A program made the translations under genes and the position numbers. Below the pieces are notes generated by a model. That model saw only the letters and a list, made by a program, of their open reading frames with translations, searched no databases and was not told the DNA's origin. Below, one piece after another: positions 8,610-17,234 of a stretch of 64,000 nt of DNA. The stretch comes from Streptococcus oralis. GTDB lineage: Bacteria > Bacillota > Bacilli > Lactobacillales > Streptococcaceae. How positions within the stretch are numbered: position 1 is the stretch's first letter; every line of letters starts with the position of its first letter. Location of the stretch: assembly GCF_023611505.1 (NCBI RefSeq), contig NZ_CP097843.1:620001-684000 (forward strand), given 5' to 3'.

Positions 8610-9989
8610 ATGAGTAAAATCGTTGTAGTTGGTGCTAACCACGCTGGTACAGCTTGTATTAATACGATGTTGGATAACTTTGGTCATGAGAACGAAATCG
8701 TAGTATTTGACCAAAACTCAAATATTTCATTCCTTGGTTGTGGAATGGCGCTTTGGATCGGGGAACAAATTGATGGCCCAGAAGGTCTCTTCTACTCTGA
8801 TAAAGAAAAATTGGAAGCAAAAGGTGCTAAAATTTACATGAACTCACCAGTTCTTTCAATTGACTACGATAACAAAGTTGTGACTGCTGAAGTTGAAGGT
8901 AAAGAACACAAAGAGTCTTATGATAAATTAATCTTTGCTACTGGTTCAACTCCAATTTTGCCTCCAATTGAAGGTGTTGAAATCGTTAAGGGCAACCGCG
9001 AATTCAAAGCAACTCTTGAAAATGTACAATTTGTTAAGTTGTACCAAAATGCAGAAGAAGTCATCGAAAAACTTGCTGACAAGAGCAAACACCTTGAGCG
9101 CATTGCCGTTGTTGGTGGTGGTTATATCGGTGTTGAGCTGGCTGAAGCTTTCGAACGTCTTGGAAAAGAAGTGGTGCTTGTTGATATTGTAGACACTGTT
9201 TTGAACGGCTACTATGACAAAGACTTTACCCAAATGATGGCGAAAAACTTGGAAGACCATAACATCCGCTTGGCACTTGGTCAAACAGTTAAAGCAATCC
9301 AAGGTGATGGTAAAGTTGAACGCTTGGTAACAGACAAAGAAACATTTGATGTGGATATGGTGGTTCTTGCTGTTGGTTTCCGTCCAAACACAGCTCTTGC
9401 AGATGGTAAGATTGAACTTTTCCGCAACGGTGCCTTCCTTGTAGACAAGAAACAAGAAACATCTATCCCAGGTGTATACGCTGTTGGTGACTGTGCAACT
9501 GTTTATGACAATGCTCGTAAAGATACAAGCTACATCGCTCTTGCATCTAATGCTGTACGTACTGGTATCGTTGGTGCTTATAACGCTTGTGGACATGAAT
9601 TGGAAGGAATCGGTGTGCAAGGTTCAAACGGTATTTCAATCTATGGTCTTCACATGGTTTCAACTGGTTTGACTCTTGAAAAAGCAAAAGCAGCAGGTTA
9701 CAATGCAACTGAAACTGGCTTTAACGATCTTCAAAAACCAGAATTTATGAAGCATGACAACCACGAGGTTGCCATCAAGATTGTCTTTGACAAAGACAGT
9801 CGCGAAATTCTTGGCGCTCAAATGGTATCACGTGATTCTGCTATCAGTATGGGAATCCATATGTTCTCGCTTGCTATCCAAGAACATGTGACAATTGATA
9901 AGTTGGCATTGACAGACCTATTCTTCTTGCCACATTTCAACAAACCATACAACTACATTACAATGGCTGCACTTACAGCTGAAAAATAA
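8610..9989 (+). CDS. nox: NADH oxidase (water-forming)
   Basis: The 459-residue flavoprotein has an N-terminal FAD-binding motif ([12 protein letters not shown]), the redox-active Cys44 in FLGCGMAL, an NADH-binding [13 protein letters not shown] motif around residue 160, the ATG motif GVYAVGDCA around residue 290 and a C-terminal dimerisation domain. This is the streptococcal H2O-forming Nox, which reduces oxygen to water and regenerates NAD+ during aerobic fermentation. It is monocistronic, with its own cre-controlled promoter and a terminator. It is divergent from apbE. Confidence 0.97.
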   Translation: MSKIVVVGANHAGTACINTMLDNFGHENEIVVFDQNSNISFLGCGMALWIGEQIDGPEGLFYSDKEKLEAKGAKIYMNSPVLSIDYDNKVVTAEVEGKEHKESYDKLIFATGSTPILPPIEGVEIVKGNREFKATLENVQFVKLYQNAEEVIEKLADKSKHLERIAVVGGGYIGVELAEAFERLGKEVVLVDIVDTVLNGYYDKDFTQMMAKNLEDHNIRLALGQTVKAIQGDGKVERLVTDKETFDVDMVVLAVGFRPNTALADGKIELFRNGAFLVDKKQETSIPGVYAVGDCATVYDNARKDTSYIALASNAVRTGIVGAYNACGHELEGIGVQGSNGISIYGLHMVSTGLTLEKAKAAGYNATETGFNDLQKPEFMKHDNHEVAIKIVFDKDSREILGAQMVSRDSAISMGIHMFSLAIQEHVTIDKLALTDLFFLPHFNKPYNYITMAALTAEK

Positions 9990-10000
9990 CAATAGCTGAG

Positions 10001-10036
10001 CTATCTGGCCTTAAATTAAGGTCAGATAGTTTTTTA
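10001..10036 (+). terminator. nox terminator
   Basis: CTATCTGGCCTTA pairs with TAAGGTCAGATAG and is followed by TTTTTT. Confidence 0.9.
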
Positions 10037-10071
10037 TGTTACTGTACCCAGACAATTATTGTTTTTCTATC

Positions 10072-10116
10072 TTGTACTTCATTCTAATCTGGCTTAAAAT
10101 GAAATGGTAGCTACCA
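10072..10116 (+). promoter_or_regulatory. pdxST promoter with 12-bp palindrome at the start site
   Basis: TTGTAC (10072-10077) and TAAAAT (10095-10100) are spaced by 17 bases. The perfect palindrome TGGTAGCTACCA (10105-10116) covers the predicted transcription start near 10107 and may be an operator. The in-frame ATG at 10104 lies upstream of that start, which supports 10140 as the real pdxS start. Confidence 0.6.
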
Positions 10117-10139
10117 ATACAAATGATGAGGATAAAGAA

Positions 10140-11015
10140 ATGACTGAAAATCGTTATGAACTAAATAAAAACTTGGCACAGATGCTCAAAGGTGGGGTTA
10201 TCATGGACGTTCAGAACCCTGAACAGGCTCGTATCGCAGAGGCTGCTGGTGCGGCAGCTGTTATGGCCTTGGAACGGATTCCAGCTGATATTCGTGCAGC
10301 TGGTGGAGTTTCTCGTATGAGTGATCCAAAGATGATTAAGGAAATCCAAGAAGCGGTCAGTATTCCAGTGATGGCCAAGGTCAGAATCGGGCATTTTGTT
10401 GAAGCTCAGATTTTAGAGGCTATTGAGATTGACTATATCGATGAGAGTGAAGTGCTGTCTCCAGCAGACGATCGTTTCCATGTGGACAAGAAAGAATTCC
10501 AAGTTCCTTTTGTCTGTGGAGCTAAGGATTTGGGTGAAGCCTTGCGTCGTATCGCTGAGGGAGCTTCCATGATTCGGACAAAAGGAGAACCGGGTACAGG
10601 AGATATCGTCCAAGCCGTTCGCCATATGCGTATGATGAATCAAGAAATTCGCCGCATTCAAAATCTACGCGAAGATGAGCTCTATGTGGCTGCCAAGGAC
10701 TTGCAAGTCCCTGTTGAATTAGTCCAATACGTCCACCAACATGGAAAATTACCAGTTGTCAACTTCGCAGCCGGAGGTGTGACAACACCAGCAGATGCTG
10801 CGTTAATGATGCAATTGGGGGCAGAGGGCGTCTTTGTCGGTTCAGGTATTTTCAAGTCAGGCGATCCTGTTAAACGAGCAAGTGCTATTGTTAAAGCCGT
10901 AACCAACTACCAAAATCCTCAAATTTTGGCTCAAATCTCTGAAGACCTAGGGGAAGCTATGGTTGGAATTAATGAGAATGAAATCCAAATTCTCATGGCT
11001 GAGCGAGGAAAATAG
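10140..11015 (+). CDS. pdxS: Pyridoxal 5'-phosphate synthase, PdxS (lyase) subunit
   Basis: The 291-residue TIM-barrel synthase makes PLP from ribose 5-phosphate, glyceraldehyde 3-phosphate and ammonia channelled from PdxT. The chain starts [20 protein letters not shown]. Lys80 in [10 protein letters not shown] and the lysine in [11 protein letters not shown] are the two Schiff-base lysines of the family. A longer frame from 10104 exists, but that ATG lies at or before the predicted transcript start, so 10140 is chosen. PdxT begins at the base after the stop codon. Confidence 0.97.
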   Translation: MTENRYELNKNLAQMLKGGVIMDVQNPEQARIAEAAGAAAVMALERIPADIRAAGGVSRMSDPKMIKEIQEAVSIPVMAKVRIGHFVEAQILEAIEIDYIDESEVLSPADDRFHVDKKEFQVPFVCGAKDLGEALRRIAEGASMIRTKGEPGTGDIVQAVRHMRMMNQEIRRIQNLREDELYVAAKDLQVPVELVQYVHQHGKLPVVNFAAGGVTTPADAALMMQLGAEGVFVGSGIFKSGDPVKRASAIVKAVTNYQNPQILAQISEDLGEAMVGINENEIQILMAERGK

Positions 11016-11597
11016 ATGAAAATTGGAATATTGGCCTTGCAAGGTGCCTTTGCAGAACATGCAAAAGTGATAGAAAAGTTAGGTGTTGTTAGTGTTGAAA
11101 TCAGAAATTTAGAGGATTTTGAACAATATCAGAGTGACTTGTCAGGTTTGATTTTGCCAGGAGGCGAGTCTACGACTATGGGCAAACTCTTGCGTGACCA
11201 GGACATGTTGATTCCCATCCGAGAAGCTATTTTATCTGGACTTCCAGTTTTTGGTACTTGCGCAGGCTTGATTTTGCTGGCTAAGGAAATCACTTCTCAG
11301 GAAGAAAGTCATCTAGCGACTATGGACATAGTAGTTGAGCGTAATGCCTATGGGCGCCAACTAGGAAGCTTCTATACAGAGGCAGAATGTAAGGGAGTCG
11401 GTCAGATTCCCATGACCTTTATCCGTGGTCCGATTATCAGTAGTGTTGGAGAGGGTGTAGAAATTCTAGCAACAGTTGATAATCAAATCGTTGCTGCGCA
11501 AGAAAAAAATATGCTGGTAACCTCTTTTCATCCAGAATTGACAGATGATGCTCGCTTGCACCAGTGTTTTATCAATATGTGTAAAGAAAAAAGTTGA
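11016..11597 (+). CDS. pdxT: Pyridoxal 5'-phosphate synthase, PdxT (glutaminase) subunit
   Basis: The 193-residue class I glutamine amidotransferase supplies ammonia to PdxS. It shows [11 protein letters not shown], the nucleophile Cys in [11 protein letters not shown] (about residue 79) and the His-Glu pair in SFHPELTDD near the C-terminus. It starts one base after the pdxS stop, the usual translational coupling for this complex. Confidence 0.97.
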   Translation: MKIGILALQGAFAEHAKVIEKLGVVSVEIRNLEDFEQYQSDLSGLILPGGESTTMGKLLRDQDMLIPIREAILSGLPVFGTCAGLILLAKEITSQEESHLATMDIVVERNAYGRQLGSFYTEAECKGVGQIPMTFIRGPIISSVGEGVEILATVDNQIVAAQEKNMLVTSFHPELTDDARLHQCFINMCKEKS

Positions 11598-11618
11598 GAA
11601 AAGATTCTCAACTTTTTT
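11590..11618. terminator. Terminator between convergent pdxT and hemolysin III genes
   Basis: AAGTTGAGAA-aaga-TTCTCAACTT is followed by T residues on the plus strand and has A-rich flanks for minus-strand use. Confidence 0.85.
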
Positions 11619-12264
11619 ACATGTAATAAACAATGGCGATGTACTGAAGTGCAGATGCCGCTAGGATAAAGAGATGCCAAATCATGTGGAAATAAGGTTT
11701 TTTCTTAGCGTAAAATCCAGCTCCAACTGTATAACAGAGTCCGCCAGTTACCATGAGACTCCAGAAAATTGGCGTTGTTTGACTGATAATGGCAGGAATG
11801 ATAGCTAGAACCAACCAGCCCATAATCAGGTAAAGGGCAAGGCTGAATTTCTCATTGACCTTTTTAGCAAAGATTTTATAGAGGATGCCAAAGATGGTTG
11901 TTCCCCACTGAATGGCAATGATCAGATAGCCAAACCAGTTATTCATCAAAGTCAAGACGACGGGCGTATAAGAGCCTGCGATAGCCACATAAATCATAGA
12001 ATGGTCGATGATTCGCAAGACGTATTTGTGGGTCGAACCATAGGCCATAGAGTGGTAAATGGTTGACGAGAGGAACATGAGAAATAGACTGATAACAAAG
12101 ATAGAAACGCCAAAAGACGATAAAAATCCATGTGCTTCATAACTATAGGTGGATGAAATAGGGAGTAGGATGAGCATGATAACGGCACCTACAGCATGGG
12201 TCACGCTATTAGCAATTTCCTCTCCAAAACTGAGTTTTTTACTGAGCTTTAGACTGGTATTCAT
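11617..12264 (-). CDS. Hemolysin III family membrane protein
   Basis: The 215-residue protein has about seven hydrophobic segments and the HlyIII/PAQR landmarks: SFGEEIANSVTHAVGAVIM at the start, STIYHSMAYG with a conserved Ser/His around residue 70, DHSMIYVAIAGSYTP around 87 and IWHLFILAASALQYIAI near the end. PAQR-type proteins are membrane hydrolases or receptors. The hemolysin name comes from a Bacillus homologue and does not prove toxicity here. It overlaps the upstream DUF1836 gene by 4 bases, so the two are translationally coupled. Confidence 0.93.
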   Translation of the reverse strand: MNTSLKLSKKLSFGEEIANSVTHAVGAVIMLILLPISSTYSYEAHGFLSSFGVSIFVISLFLMFLSSTIYHSMAYGSTHKYVLRIIDHSMIYVAIAGSYTPVVLTLMNNWFGYLIIAIQWGTTIFGILYKIFAKKVNEKFSLALYLIMGWLVLAIIPAIISQTTPIFWSLMVTGGLCYTVGAGFYAKKKPYFHMIWHLFILAASALQYIAIVYYM

Positions 12265-12707
12265 TGGTTTTCCTCCTCTTCTTTGATAAGGATTAAGTCC
12301 AGAGTTTGATGATAGAGTTTAACCGTTTGACAGCTAGTTTGGATAATAGGATTTTCTGGATCAATCCCATGGTTCATATAGTCCACAAAAGCATCGTAGA
12401 GCTGGTCTGAACTTGCTTGAGTTTGTAGAGTATTAAGTGTCTGGGCGATTTCTTGGATCGAAAAGACAGACTTGAGAGTAGTGATGGCAATCAAACGGGC
12501 AATCTGTTTGCGTTGGTATTTCTTCTTGTCAGGCTTTGTCAGGTAACCATGTTTGACATAGTTATTGACCATGGATGCTGTTAGCCCCTTGTCTTTATCT
12601 GGAGAGATAGGGGCACAGACTTGATTGACATAAAGCAAAACCTGATCCAGATAGAGGTCAATGTTTGGAATGTCTTCCCATTTTGGGTAGGAAAAGTTAG
12701 AATTCAT
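12261..12707 (-). CDS. DUF1836 domain protein, probable DNA-binding regulator
   Basis: The 148-residue cytoplasmic protein matches DUF1836 (MVNNYVKHGYLTKPDKKKYQRKQIARLIAI, an HTH/MerR-like stretch around residues 48-76). The ATG at 12707 is preferred over an in-frame TTG at 12713 because AAGGAG lies 6 bases before the ATG. A 19-bp inverted repeat covers its own promoter start point, which fits autoregulation. It overlaps the hemolysin III gene. DNA binding is inferred. Confidence 0.85.
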   Translation of the reverse strand: MNSNFSYPKWEDIPNIDLYLDQVLLYVNQVCAPISPDKDKGLTASMVNNYVKHGYLTKPDKKKYQRKQIARLIAITTLKSVFSIQEIAQTLNTLQTQASSDQLYDAFVDYMNHGIDPENPIIQTSCQTVKLYHQTLDLILIKEEEENQ

Positions 12708-12723
12708 TTCCAACTCCTTTTTA

Positions 12724-12770
12724 TCTAGTTTCGATAACTAGATTATAAAATAATAAAAAATAAAAGTCAA
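12724..12770 (-). promoter_or_regulatory. DUF1836-hlyIII promoter and palindromic operator
   Basis: On the minus strand TTGACT and TATAAT (12742-12747) are 17 bases apart. TCTAGTT-tcgat-AACTAGA (12724-12742) lies immediately downstream of the -10 and across the start point, a typical repressor position. Confidence 0.6.
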
Positions 12771-12841
12771 GTTTCAACTGCTTGTAGAAAGCTTTAAATT
12801 ATGCTATGATGAGAGAAATTAGTTAGAAATGAGGGGAAGAG

Positions 12842-13336
12842 ATGGAGATTCGTTTAGCTTTTCCAAACGAAGTAGATGCGATTATGCAGGTGATGGAGGA
12901 TGCCAAAAAGTGTTTAGCTAAGTCTGGTAGTGGCCAGTGGCAAAATGGCTATCCAAATGCTGACATCATTATTGATGATATTATCTCAGGCCAAGCTTAT
13001 GTGGCCTTGGAAGAGGGAGAACTGCTAGCCTATGCTGCTGTGACCAAGAGCCCAGAGGAAGCCTATGAAGCCATTTATGAAGGAAGTTGGCAGGGGGAAG
13101 AATCAGAATATCTGGTCTTTCACCGTATCGCTGTGGCAGCAGATGTACAAGGACAAGGTGTTGCTCAGACTTTCCTAGAAGGCTTGATTGAAGGATTTGA
13201 TTACCTAGATTTTCGTTCAGATACGCATGCACAAAACAAGGCCATGCAGCATATCTTTGAAAAGCTAGGTTTCCAACAGGTCGGTAAAGTTCCAGTTGAT
13301 GGGGAACGCTTGGCCTATCAGAAATTAAAAAAATGA
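12842..13336 (+). CDS. GNAT family N-acetyltransferase
   Basis: The 164-residue product has the GNAT core: an acetyl-CoA loop around residue 100 (HRIAVAADVQGQGVAQTFLEGL, Q-x-x-G-x-A type) and the late NKAMQHIFEKLGFQQVG strand-helix motif. The substrate cannot be told from sequence. AGGGGAAGAG precedes the ATG. Its stop overlaps the ogt start (ATGA), so they are cotranscribed. Confidence 0.92.
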   Translation: MEIRLAFPNEVDAIMQVMEDAKKCLAKSGSGQWQNGYPNADIIIDDIISGQAYVALEEGELLAYAAVTKSPEEAYEAIYEGSWQGEESEYLVFHRIAVAADVQGQGVAQTFLEGLIEGFDYLDFRSDTHAQNKAMQHIFEKLGFQQVGKVPVDGERLAYQKLKK

Positions 13337-13848
13337 TGGGAAAAAGGTACGCAAAAATGCTCTACCCGTCGCCAATTGGAACCTTATCCTTAGTTGCTGA
13401 CGAGCAATATCTGTATGGAATTTGGGTACAGGACCAAACTCATTTTGAGAGAGGTTTGACAGCTGAACAGATAGAAGAGGTTGCCAGTCATCCGATATTG
13501 GATCAAATTGTTTCCCATTTAGATGTTTACTTTGATGGGCAATCCCAGGATTTGTCAAAACTACCCTTGGCTCCCATTGGGACGGATTTTGAAAAGTGGG
13601 TCTGGGCCTACTTACAGAGCATTCCTTATGGTCAAACAGTGACTTACGGTCAAATAGCGAAAGATTTGCAGGTGGATTCTGCCCAAGCTATTGGCGGAGC
13701 AGTGGGGCGTAATCCTTGGTCCATCCTCGTACCCTGTCACCGTGTGCTGGGATCAGGCAATCGTCTGACAGGCTATGCATCGGGAGTCGAAAAGAAAGCC
13801 TGGCTCTTGCAACATGAAGGTGCAGCATTTCAAGAAAATAAAAAATAG
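13333..13848 (+). CDS. ogt: Methylated-DNA-[protein]-cysteine S-methyltransferase
   Basis: The 171-residue repair protein removes alkyl groups from O6-alkylguanine. It has the acceptor Cys in the VPCHRVLG motif, the preceding helix-turn-helix (GQTVTYGQIAKDLQV, AIGGAVGRNPWSI) and the typical C-terminal AWLLQHEG. The start at 13333 overlaps the upstream stop; an in-frame ATG at 13357, with AAAAAGG upstream, is an alternative that would shorten it by 8 residues. Confidence 0.95.
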   Translation: MMGKRYAKMLYPSPIGTLSLVADEQYLYGIWVQDQTHFERGLTAEQIEEVASHPILDQIVSHLDVYFDGQSQDLSKLPLAPIGTDFEKWVWAYLQSIPYGQTVTYGQIAKDLQVDSAQAIGGAVGRNPWSILVPCHRVLGSGNRLTGYASGVEKKAWLLQHEGAAFQENKK

Positions 13849-13860
13849 AAAGAAAAGAAG

Positions 13861-14217
13861 ATGTTAGAATTTATCGAATACCCAAAATGTTCAACTTGTA
13901 AGAAAGCAAAAAATGAACTAGACCAACTCGGACTTGACTATCAAGATATCCATATTGTAGAAGAAACACCAAGTGAAGAAATGATCTTGAACTGGTTAGA
14001 AACTTCCGGTTTTGAAGTGAAACAATTTTTCAATACCAGCGGGATCAAATACCGTGAACTGGGCCTGAAAGATAAGGTGGGAAGTTTGTCAAAACAAGAA
14101 GCAGCCAAGCTTCTGGCTAGTGATGGCATGTTGTTAAAACGCCCAATCTTAGTGGAAAATGGTGCTGTTAAGCAAATCGGCTATAGAAAATCCTACGGGG
14201 AACTGGGCTTGAAATAG
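13861..14217 (+). CDS. ArsC/Spx family thioredoxin-fold protein
   Basis: The 118-residue protein has a redox CSTC motif at Cys10-Cys13 (YPKCSTCKKA), the glutaredoxin-like arsenate-reductase fold and the conserved late block LLKRPILVENG. It could be an arsenate reductase-like oxidoreductase of the YffB type or an Spx paralogue. The short linker and the KRPILV block favour ArsC/YffB, but true arsenate reduction is not implied. It lies 12 bases after ogt. Confidence 0.88.
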   Translation: MLEFIEYPKCSTCKKAKNELDQLGLDYQDIHIVEETPSEEMILNWLETSGFEVKQFFNTSGIKYRELGLKDKVGSLSKQEAAKLLASDGMLLKRPILVENGAVKQIGYRKSYGELGLK

Positions 14218-14218
14218 T

Positions 14219-14245
14219 TTTTATCTATCTCCTTGATAGGTAAAA
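14219..14245 (+). terminator. Probable terminator after the ArsC-like gene
   Basis: TTTTATCTATC-tcctt-GATAGGTAAAA forms a stem but has no long U-tract, so termination may be partial. Confidence 0.45.
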
Positions 14246-14318
14246 TATATAGCTTCCCTGTTTTAAAGTGTGATAAACTAGAAGGTAGACAAAGTCTGCT
14301 TTACCCGTAGCAAATAAT

Positions 14319-14346
14319 TTGCTTGTGAGCAGAAGTATGGTAGAAT
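14319..14346 (+). promoter_or_regulatory. Promoter of the amino-acid ABC transporter operon
   Basis: TTGCTT (14319-14324) and TAGAAT (14341-14346) are 16 bases apart, about 30 bases before the permease start. Confidence 0.55.
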
Positions 14347-14373
14347 GAATCATTATCAGGAGAGGATGTTTTT

Positions 14374-15174
14374 ATGACTGTTACAACATTTTTAGCATCA
14401 GATTGGTACCAAAGTTTGATGCAGCTCATTCCGGATGGTAAGCTCTTTAGCTTGCGTTCGGTTTTTGATGGAATTCCAAGGATTGTCCAACAACTGCCTA
14501 CAACCTTGATGTTGACGCTTGGAGGTGCGATTTTTGGCTTGGTGCTGGCCTTGGTTTTCGCCATTGTTAAAATCAATCGTGTTAAGATTCTATATCCCTT
14601 GCAGGCCTTTTTTGTCAGCTTCTTAAAAGGCACCCCAATCCTAGTCCAACTTATGTTGACCTACTACGGGATTCCACTTGCTCTGAAAGCACTCAATCAA
14701 CAATGGGGAACTGGTTTTAATATCAATGCGATTCCAGCGGCGTTTTTTGCGATTGTGGCCTTTGCTTTTAATGAGGCGGCTTATGCAAGTGAAACGATTC
14801 GTGCAGCCATCCTTTCTGTTAACCCAGGTGAAATTGAGGCGGCGCGTAGTCTGGGTATGACTCGTGCTCAAGTTTATCGTCGTGTGATTATTCCCAATGC
14901 AGCGGTGGTAGCGACACCGACTTTGATTAACTCTCTTATCGGTTTGACCAAGGGAACTTCTCTAGCCTTTAGTGCGGGGGTTGTGGAAGTCTTTGCCCAG
15001 GCTCAAATTTTGGGTGGAGCAGATTATCGTTACTTTGAGCGTTTCATCTCCGTAGCCCTTGTTTATTGGGTAGTCAATATCGGAATTGAAAGCCTCGGTC
15101 GTTTCATCGAGAGAAAAATGGCTATTTCAGCGCCGGGTGCAGTATCTACAGATGTGAAAGGGGACCTTCGTTAA
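14374..15174 (+). CDS. Polar amino-acid ABC transporter permease
   Basis: The 266-residue membrane protein has about five transmembrane segments and the His/Glu/Gln permease signature: LMLTLGGAIFGLVLALVFAI near residue 50 and the EAA loop EIEAARSLGMTRAQVYRRVI around residue 150, which docks the ATPase. It overlaps the ATPase gene by one base. No substrate-binding protein gene is adjacent, so the binding protein must be elsewhere; the substrate (possibly cystine or glutamine) cannot be fixed. Confidence 0.93.
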   Translation: MTVTTFLASDWYQSLMQLIPDGKLFSLRSVFDGIPRIVQQLPTTLMLTLGGAIFGLVLALVFAIVKINRVKILYPLQAFFVSFLKGTPILVQLMLTYYGIPLALKALNQQWGTGFNINAIPAAFFAIVAFAFNEAAYASETIRAAILSVNPGEIEAARSLGMTRAQVYRRVIIPNAAVVATPTLINSLIGLTKGTSLAFSAGVVEVFAQAQILGGADYRYFERFISVALVYWVVNIGIESLGRFIERKMAISAPGAVSTDVKGDLR

Positions 15175-15917
15175 TGATTAAGATTTCAAATTTAAGCAAA
15201 TCCTTTTCAGGACAGACAGTCTTGAATCATCTAAACTTAGATATCCAAAAAGGTGAGGTAGTGGCTTTGATTGGTTCATCTGGAGCTGGGAAATCAACCT
15301 TTCTTCGTAGTTTGAACTACCTTGAAACTCCAGATAGTGGAACGATTCAGATTGACAATTTTAAAGTTGATTTTTCTCAGATTAGCCAAGAAGAAATCCT
15401 AACCCTTCGTCGCAAGTTGTCTATGGTTTTCCAACAGTTTAATTTGTTTGAGCGCCGAACTGCTCTTGACAATGTCAAGGAAGGTTTGGTTGTTGTTAAG
15501 AAATTATCGGACGAGGAAGCAACCAAAATCGCTAAGGAAGAGTTGGCCAAGGTTGGTCTTTCTGACCGTGAAAACCATTATCCTCGCCACTTATCAGGTG
15601 GACAGAAGCAACGGGTTGCCCTCGCGCGTGCGCTTGCTATGAAACCAGATGTCTTGCTCTTGGACGAACCCACTTCAGCCCTCGACCCAGAATTGGTCGG
15701 TGAGGTAGAAAAGTCTATTGCAGATGCTGCCAAGTCAGGTCAGACCATGATTTTGGTTAGTCATGACATGTCTTTTGTAGCCCAAGTTGCAGATAAGATT
15801 TTGTTCCTAGATAAGGGGAAAATCATCGAGTCTGGCACACCGGATGAAATCATCAATCATCCGAAAGAAGAACGAACAAAAGAATTCTTCGCTAGTTACA
15901 AACGGACTTATATTTGA
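15174..15917 (+). CDS. Polar amino-acid ABC transporter ATP-binding protein
   Basis: The 247-residue ATPase has Walker A GSSGAGKST (about residues 34-42), Q-loop VFQQFNLF, signature LSGGQKQR, Walker B VLLLDEP and the H-loop in LVSHD. It energises the adjacent permease. The start codon overlaps the permease stop. Confidence 0.95.
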   Translation: MIKISNLSKSFSGQTVLNHLNLDIQKGEVVALIGSSGAGKSTFLRSLNYLETPDSGTIQIDNFKVDFSQISQEEILTLRRKLSMVFQQFNLFERRTALDNVKEGLVVVKKLSDEEATKIAKEELAKVGLSDRENHYPRHLSGGQKQRVALARALAMKPDVLLLDEPTSALDPELVGEVEKSIADAAKSGQTMILVSHDMSFVAQVADKILFLDKGKIIESGTPDEIINHPKEERTKEFFASYKRTYI

Positions 15918-15994
15918 TATAATAGAAAAAGGAAAACTCAGTTAGTTGGACTAGCTGAGTTTACTCTTTAAAAAAGATAGAAACGAGAGAGATC

Positions 15995-16219
15995 ATGCTG
16001 CTGCAACTGTTTTCTTTATATTTCGAGAGTTTGATCTTAACGACCATCCTGGTTGTAATTTTTTTGGGGATTTGGATTGGATTGAGAGCCATGTCTGGTG
16101 TGGACAAGACAGCCAAGGCTCGTCAAGCTCATCTCTATGATATGATTATGATTGGAGTTTTGGTCGTTCCGGTGTTATCCTTTGCCGTCATGAGTTTGCT
16201 CTTGGTTTTCAAGGCATAA
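15995..16219 (+). CDS. Small two-TM membrane protein (DUF4059-like)
   Basis: The 74-residue protein has two hydrophobic helices (about 8-30 and 50-72) separated by a short basic loop (MSGVDKTAKARQAHLYD). It matches what I know as DUF4059, found in streptococci next to trxB and the amino-acid ABC transporter. A ribosome-binding site, GAGAGAG, precedes the ATG. An extended -10 (TTGATATAAT) at the end of the ATPase gene may drive it separately. Function is unknown. Confidence 0.8.
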   Translation: MLLQLFSLYFESLILTTILVVIFLGIWIGLRAMSGVDKTAKARQAHLYDMIMIGVLVVPVLSFAVMSLLLVFKA

Positions 16220-16222
16220 TCC

Positions 16223-16251
16223 TTGCGTGATCAGCAAGAATGAGTTAGAAT
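16223..16251 (+). promoter_or_regulatory. trxB promoter
   Basis: TTGCGT (16223-16228) and TAGAAT (16246-16251) are separated by 17 bases, 33 bases before the trxB start. Confidence 0.65.
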
Positions 16252-16284
16252 AAAGATAGTTACAACAAGAAAGAAGGAATCAAA

Positions 16285-17196
16285 ATGTACGATACGATTA
16301 TTATCGGTGCTGGGCCTGCGGGAATGACGGCTGTCTTATATGCTGCCCGAAGCAATCTGAAAGTGGCTTTGATTGAAGGTGGTCTGCCGGGCGGGCAAAT
16401 GAACAATACATCTGATATTGAAAACTATCCAGGTTATGCCAACATCAGTGGCCCTGAATTGGCTGAAAAAATGTTTGAACCACTTGAAAACCTTGGAGTG
16501 GAGCATCTTTATGGCTATGTTGAAAATATTGAAGACCAGGGGGACTATAAGAAGGTAATCACTGATGATCAAGTTTACGAAACCCGTACTGTCATCGTGG
16601 CAACTGGGTCAAAACACCGTCTCTTGGGTGTTCCCGGAGAAGAAGAACTGAATAGTCGTGGTGTTTCTTACTGCGCAGTCTGTGATGGAGCTTTCTTCCG
16701 TGACCAAGACTTGCTCGTAGTCGGTGGTGGAGATTCAGCGGTAGAAGAAGCTCTCTTCTTGACTCGCTTTGCCAAGACTGTTACTATCGTTCACCGTCGT
16801 GACCAACTTCGTGCTCAAAAGGTCTTGCAAGACCGTGCTTTTGCAAATGAGAAAGTCAACTTTATCTGGGACTCTGTAGTTAAGGAAATCAAGGGTGAAA
16901 ACCGAGTAGAATCTGTCGTATTTGAAAATGTGAAAACAGGTCAAGTAACAGAGCAAGCCTTTGGAGGTGTCTTTATCTATGTTGGTTTGGATCCTGTTAG
17001 CGATTTTGTTAAAGAATTGAATATTCAAGACCAGTCAGGCTGGATTGTAACAGATAACCACATGAAGACAGCCATTGAAGGTATCTTTGCGGTTGGAGAT
17101 GTTCGCCAGAAAGACCTTCGCCAAGTAACAACAGCAGTTGGGGATGGGGCTATCGCTGGTCAAGAAGCCTATAAATTTATCACAGAACATAGTTAA
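16285..17196 (+). CDS. trxB: Thioredoxin reductase
   Basis: The 303-residue flavoenzyme has the FAD motif IIGAGPAGMTAVLYAAR at the N-terminus, the redox CAVC pair at Cys130 and Cys133, the NADPH motif VVGGGDSAVEEA around residue 152 and the C-terminal GIFAVGDVR FAD motif. It uses NADPH to reduce thioredoxin. It is monocistronic, with its own promoter and terminator. Confidence 0.97.
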   Translation: MYDTIIIGAGPAGMTAVLYAARSNLKVALIEGGLPGGQMNNTSDIENYPGYANISGPELAEKMFEPLENLGVEHLYGYVENIEDQGDYKKVITDDQVYETRTVIVATGSKHRLLGVPGEEELNSRGVSYCAVCDGAFFRDQDLLVVGGGDSAVEEALFLTRFAKTVTIVHRRDQLRAQKVLQDRAFANEKVNFIWDSVVKEIKGENRVESVVFENVKTGQVTEQAFGGVFIYVGLDPVSDFVKELNIQDQSGWIVTDNHMKTAIEGIFAVGDVRQKDLRQVTTAVGDGAIAGQEAYKFITEHS

Positions 17197-17200
17197 GCAA

Positions 17201-17234
17201 AAAAGTTTCCAATCAAGTGATTGGAAACTTTTTT
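17201..17234. terminator. Terminator between convergent trxB and rlmB
   Basis: AAAGTTTCCAATCA pairs with TGATTGGAAACTT and is followed by TTTT; the minus-strand side also has a U-tract. Confidence 0.9.

Noticed and set aside
8946..9620. 224-codon minus-strand frame opposite nox
   Set aside because: It is an antisense shadow of a highly conserved gene and is Cys/Thr/Phe-rich with no start signal.
10104..10139. 12-residue N-terminal extension of PdxS
   Set aside because: The ATG lies at or before the predicted transcript start and inside the palindrome; homologues begin MTENRYEL.
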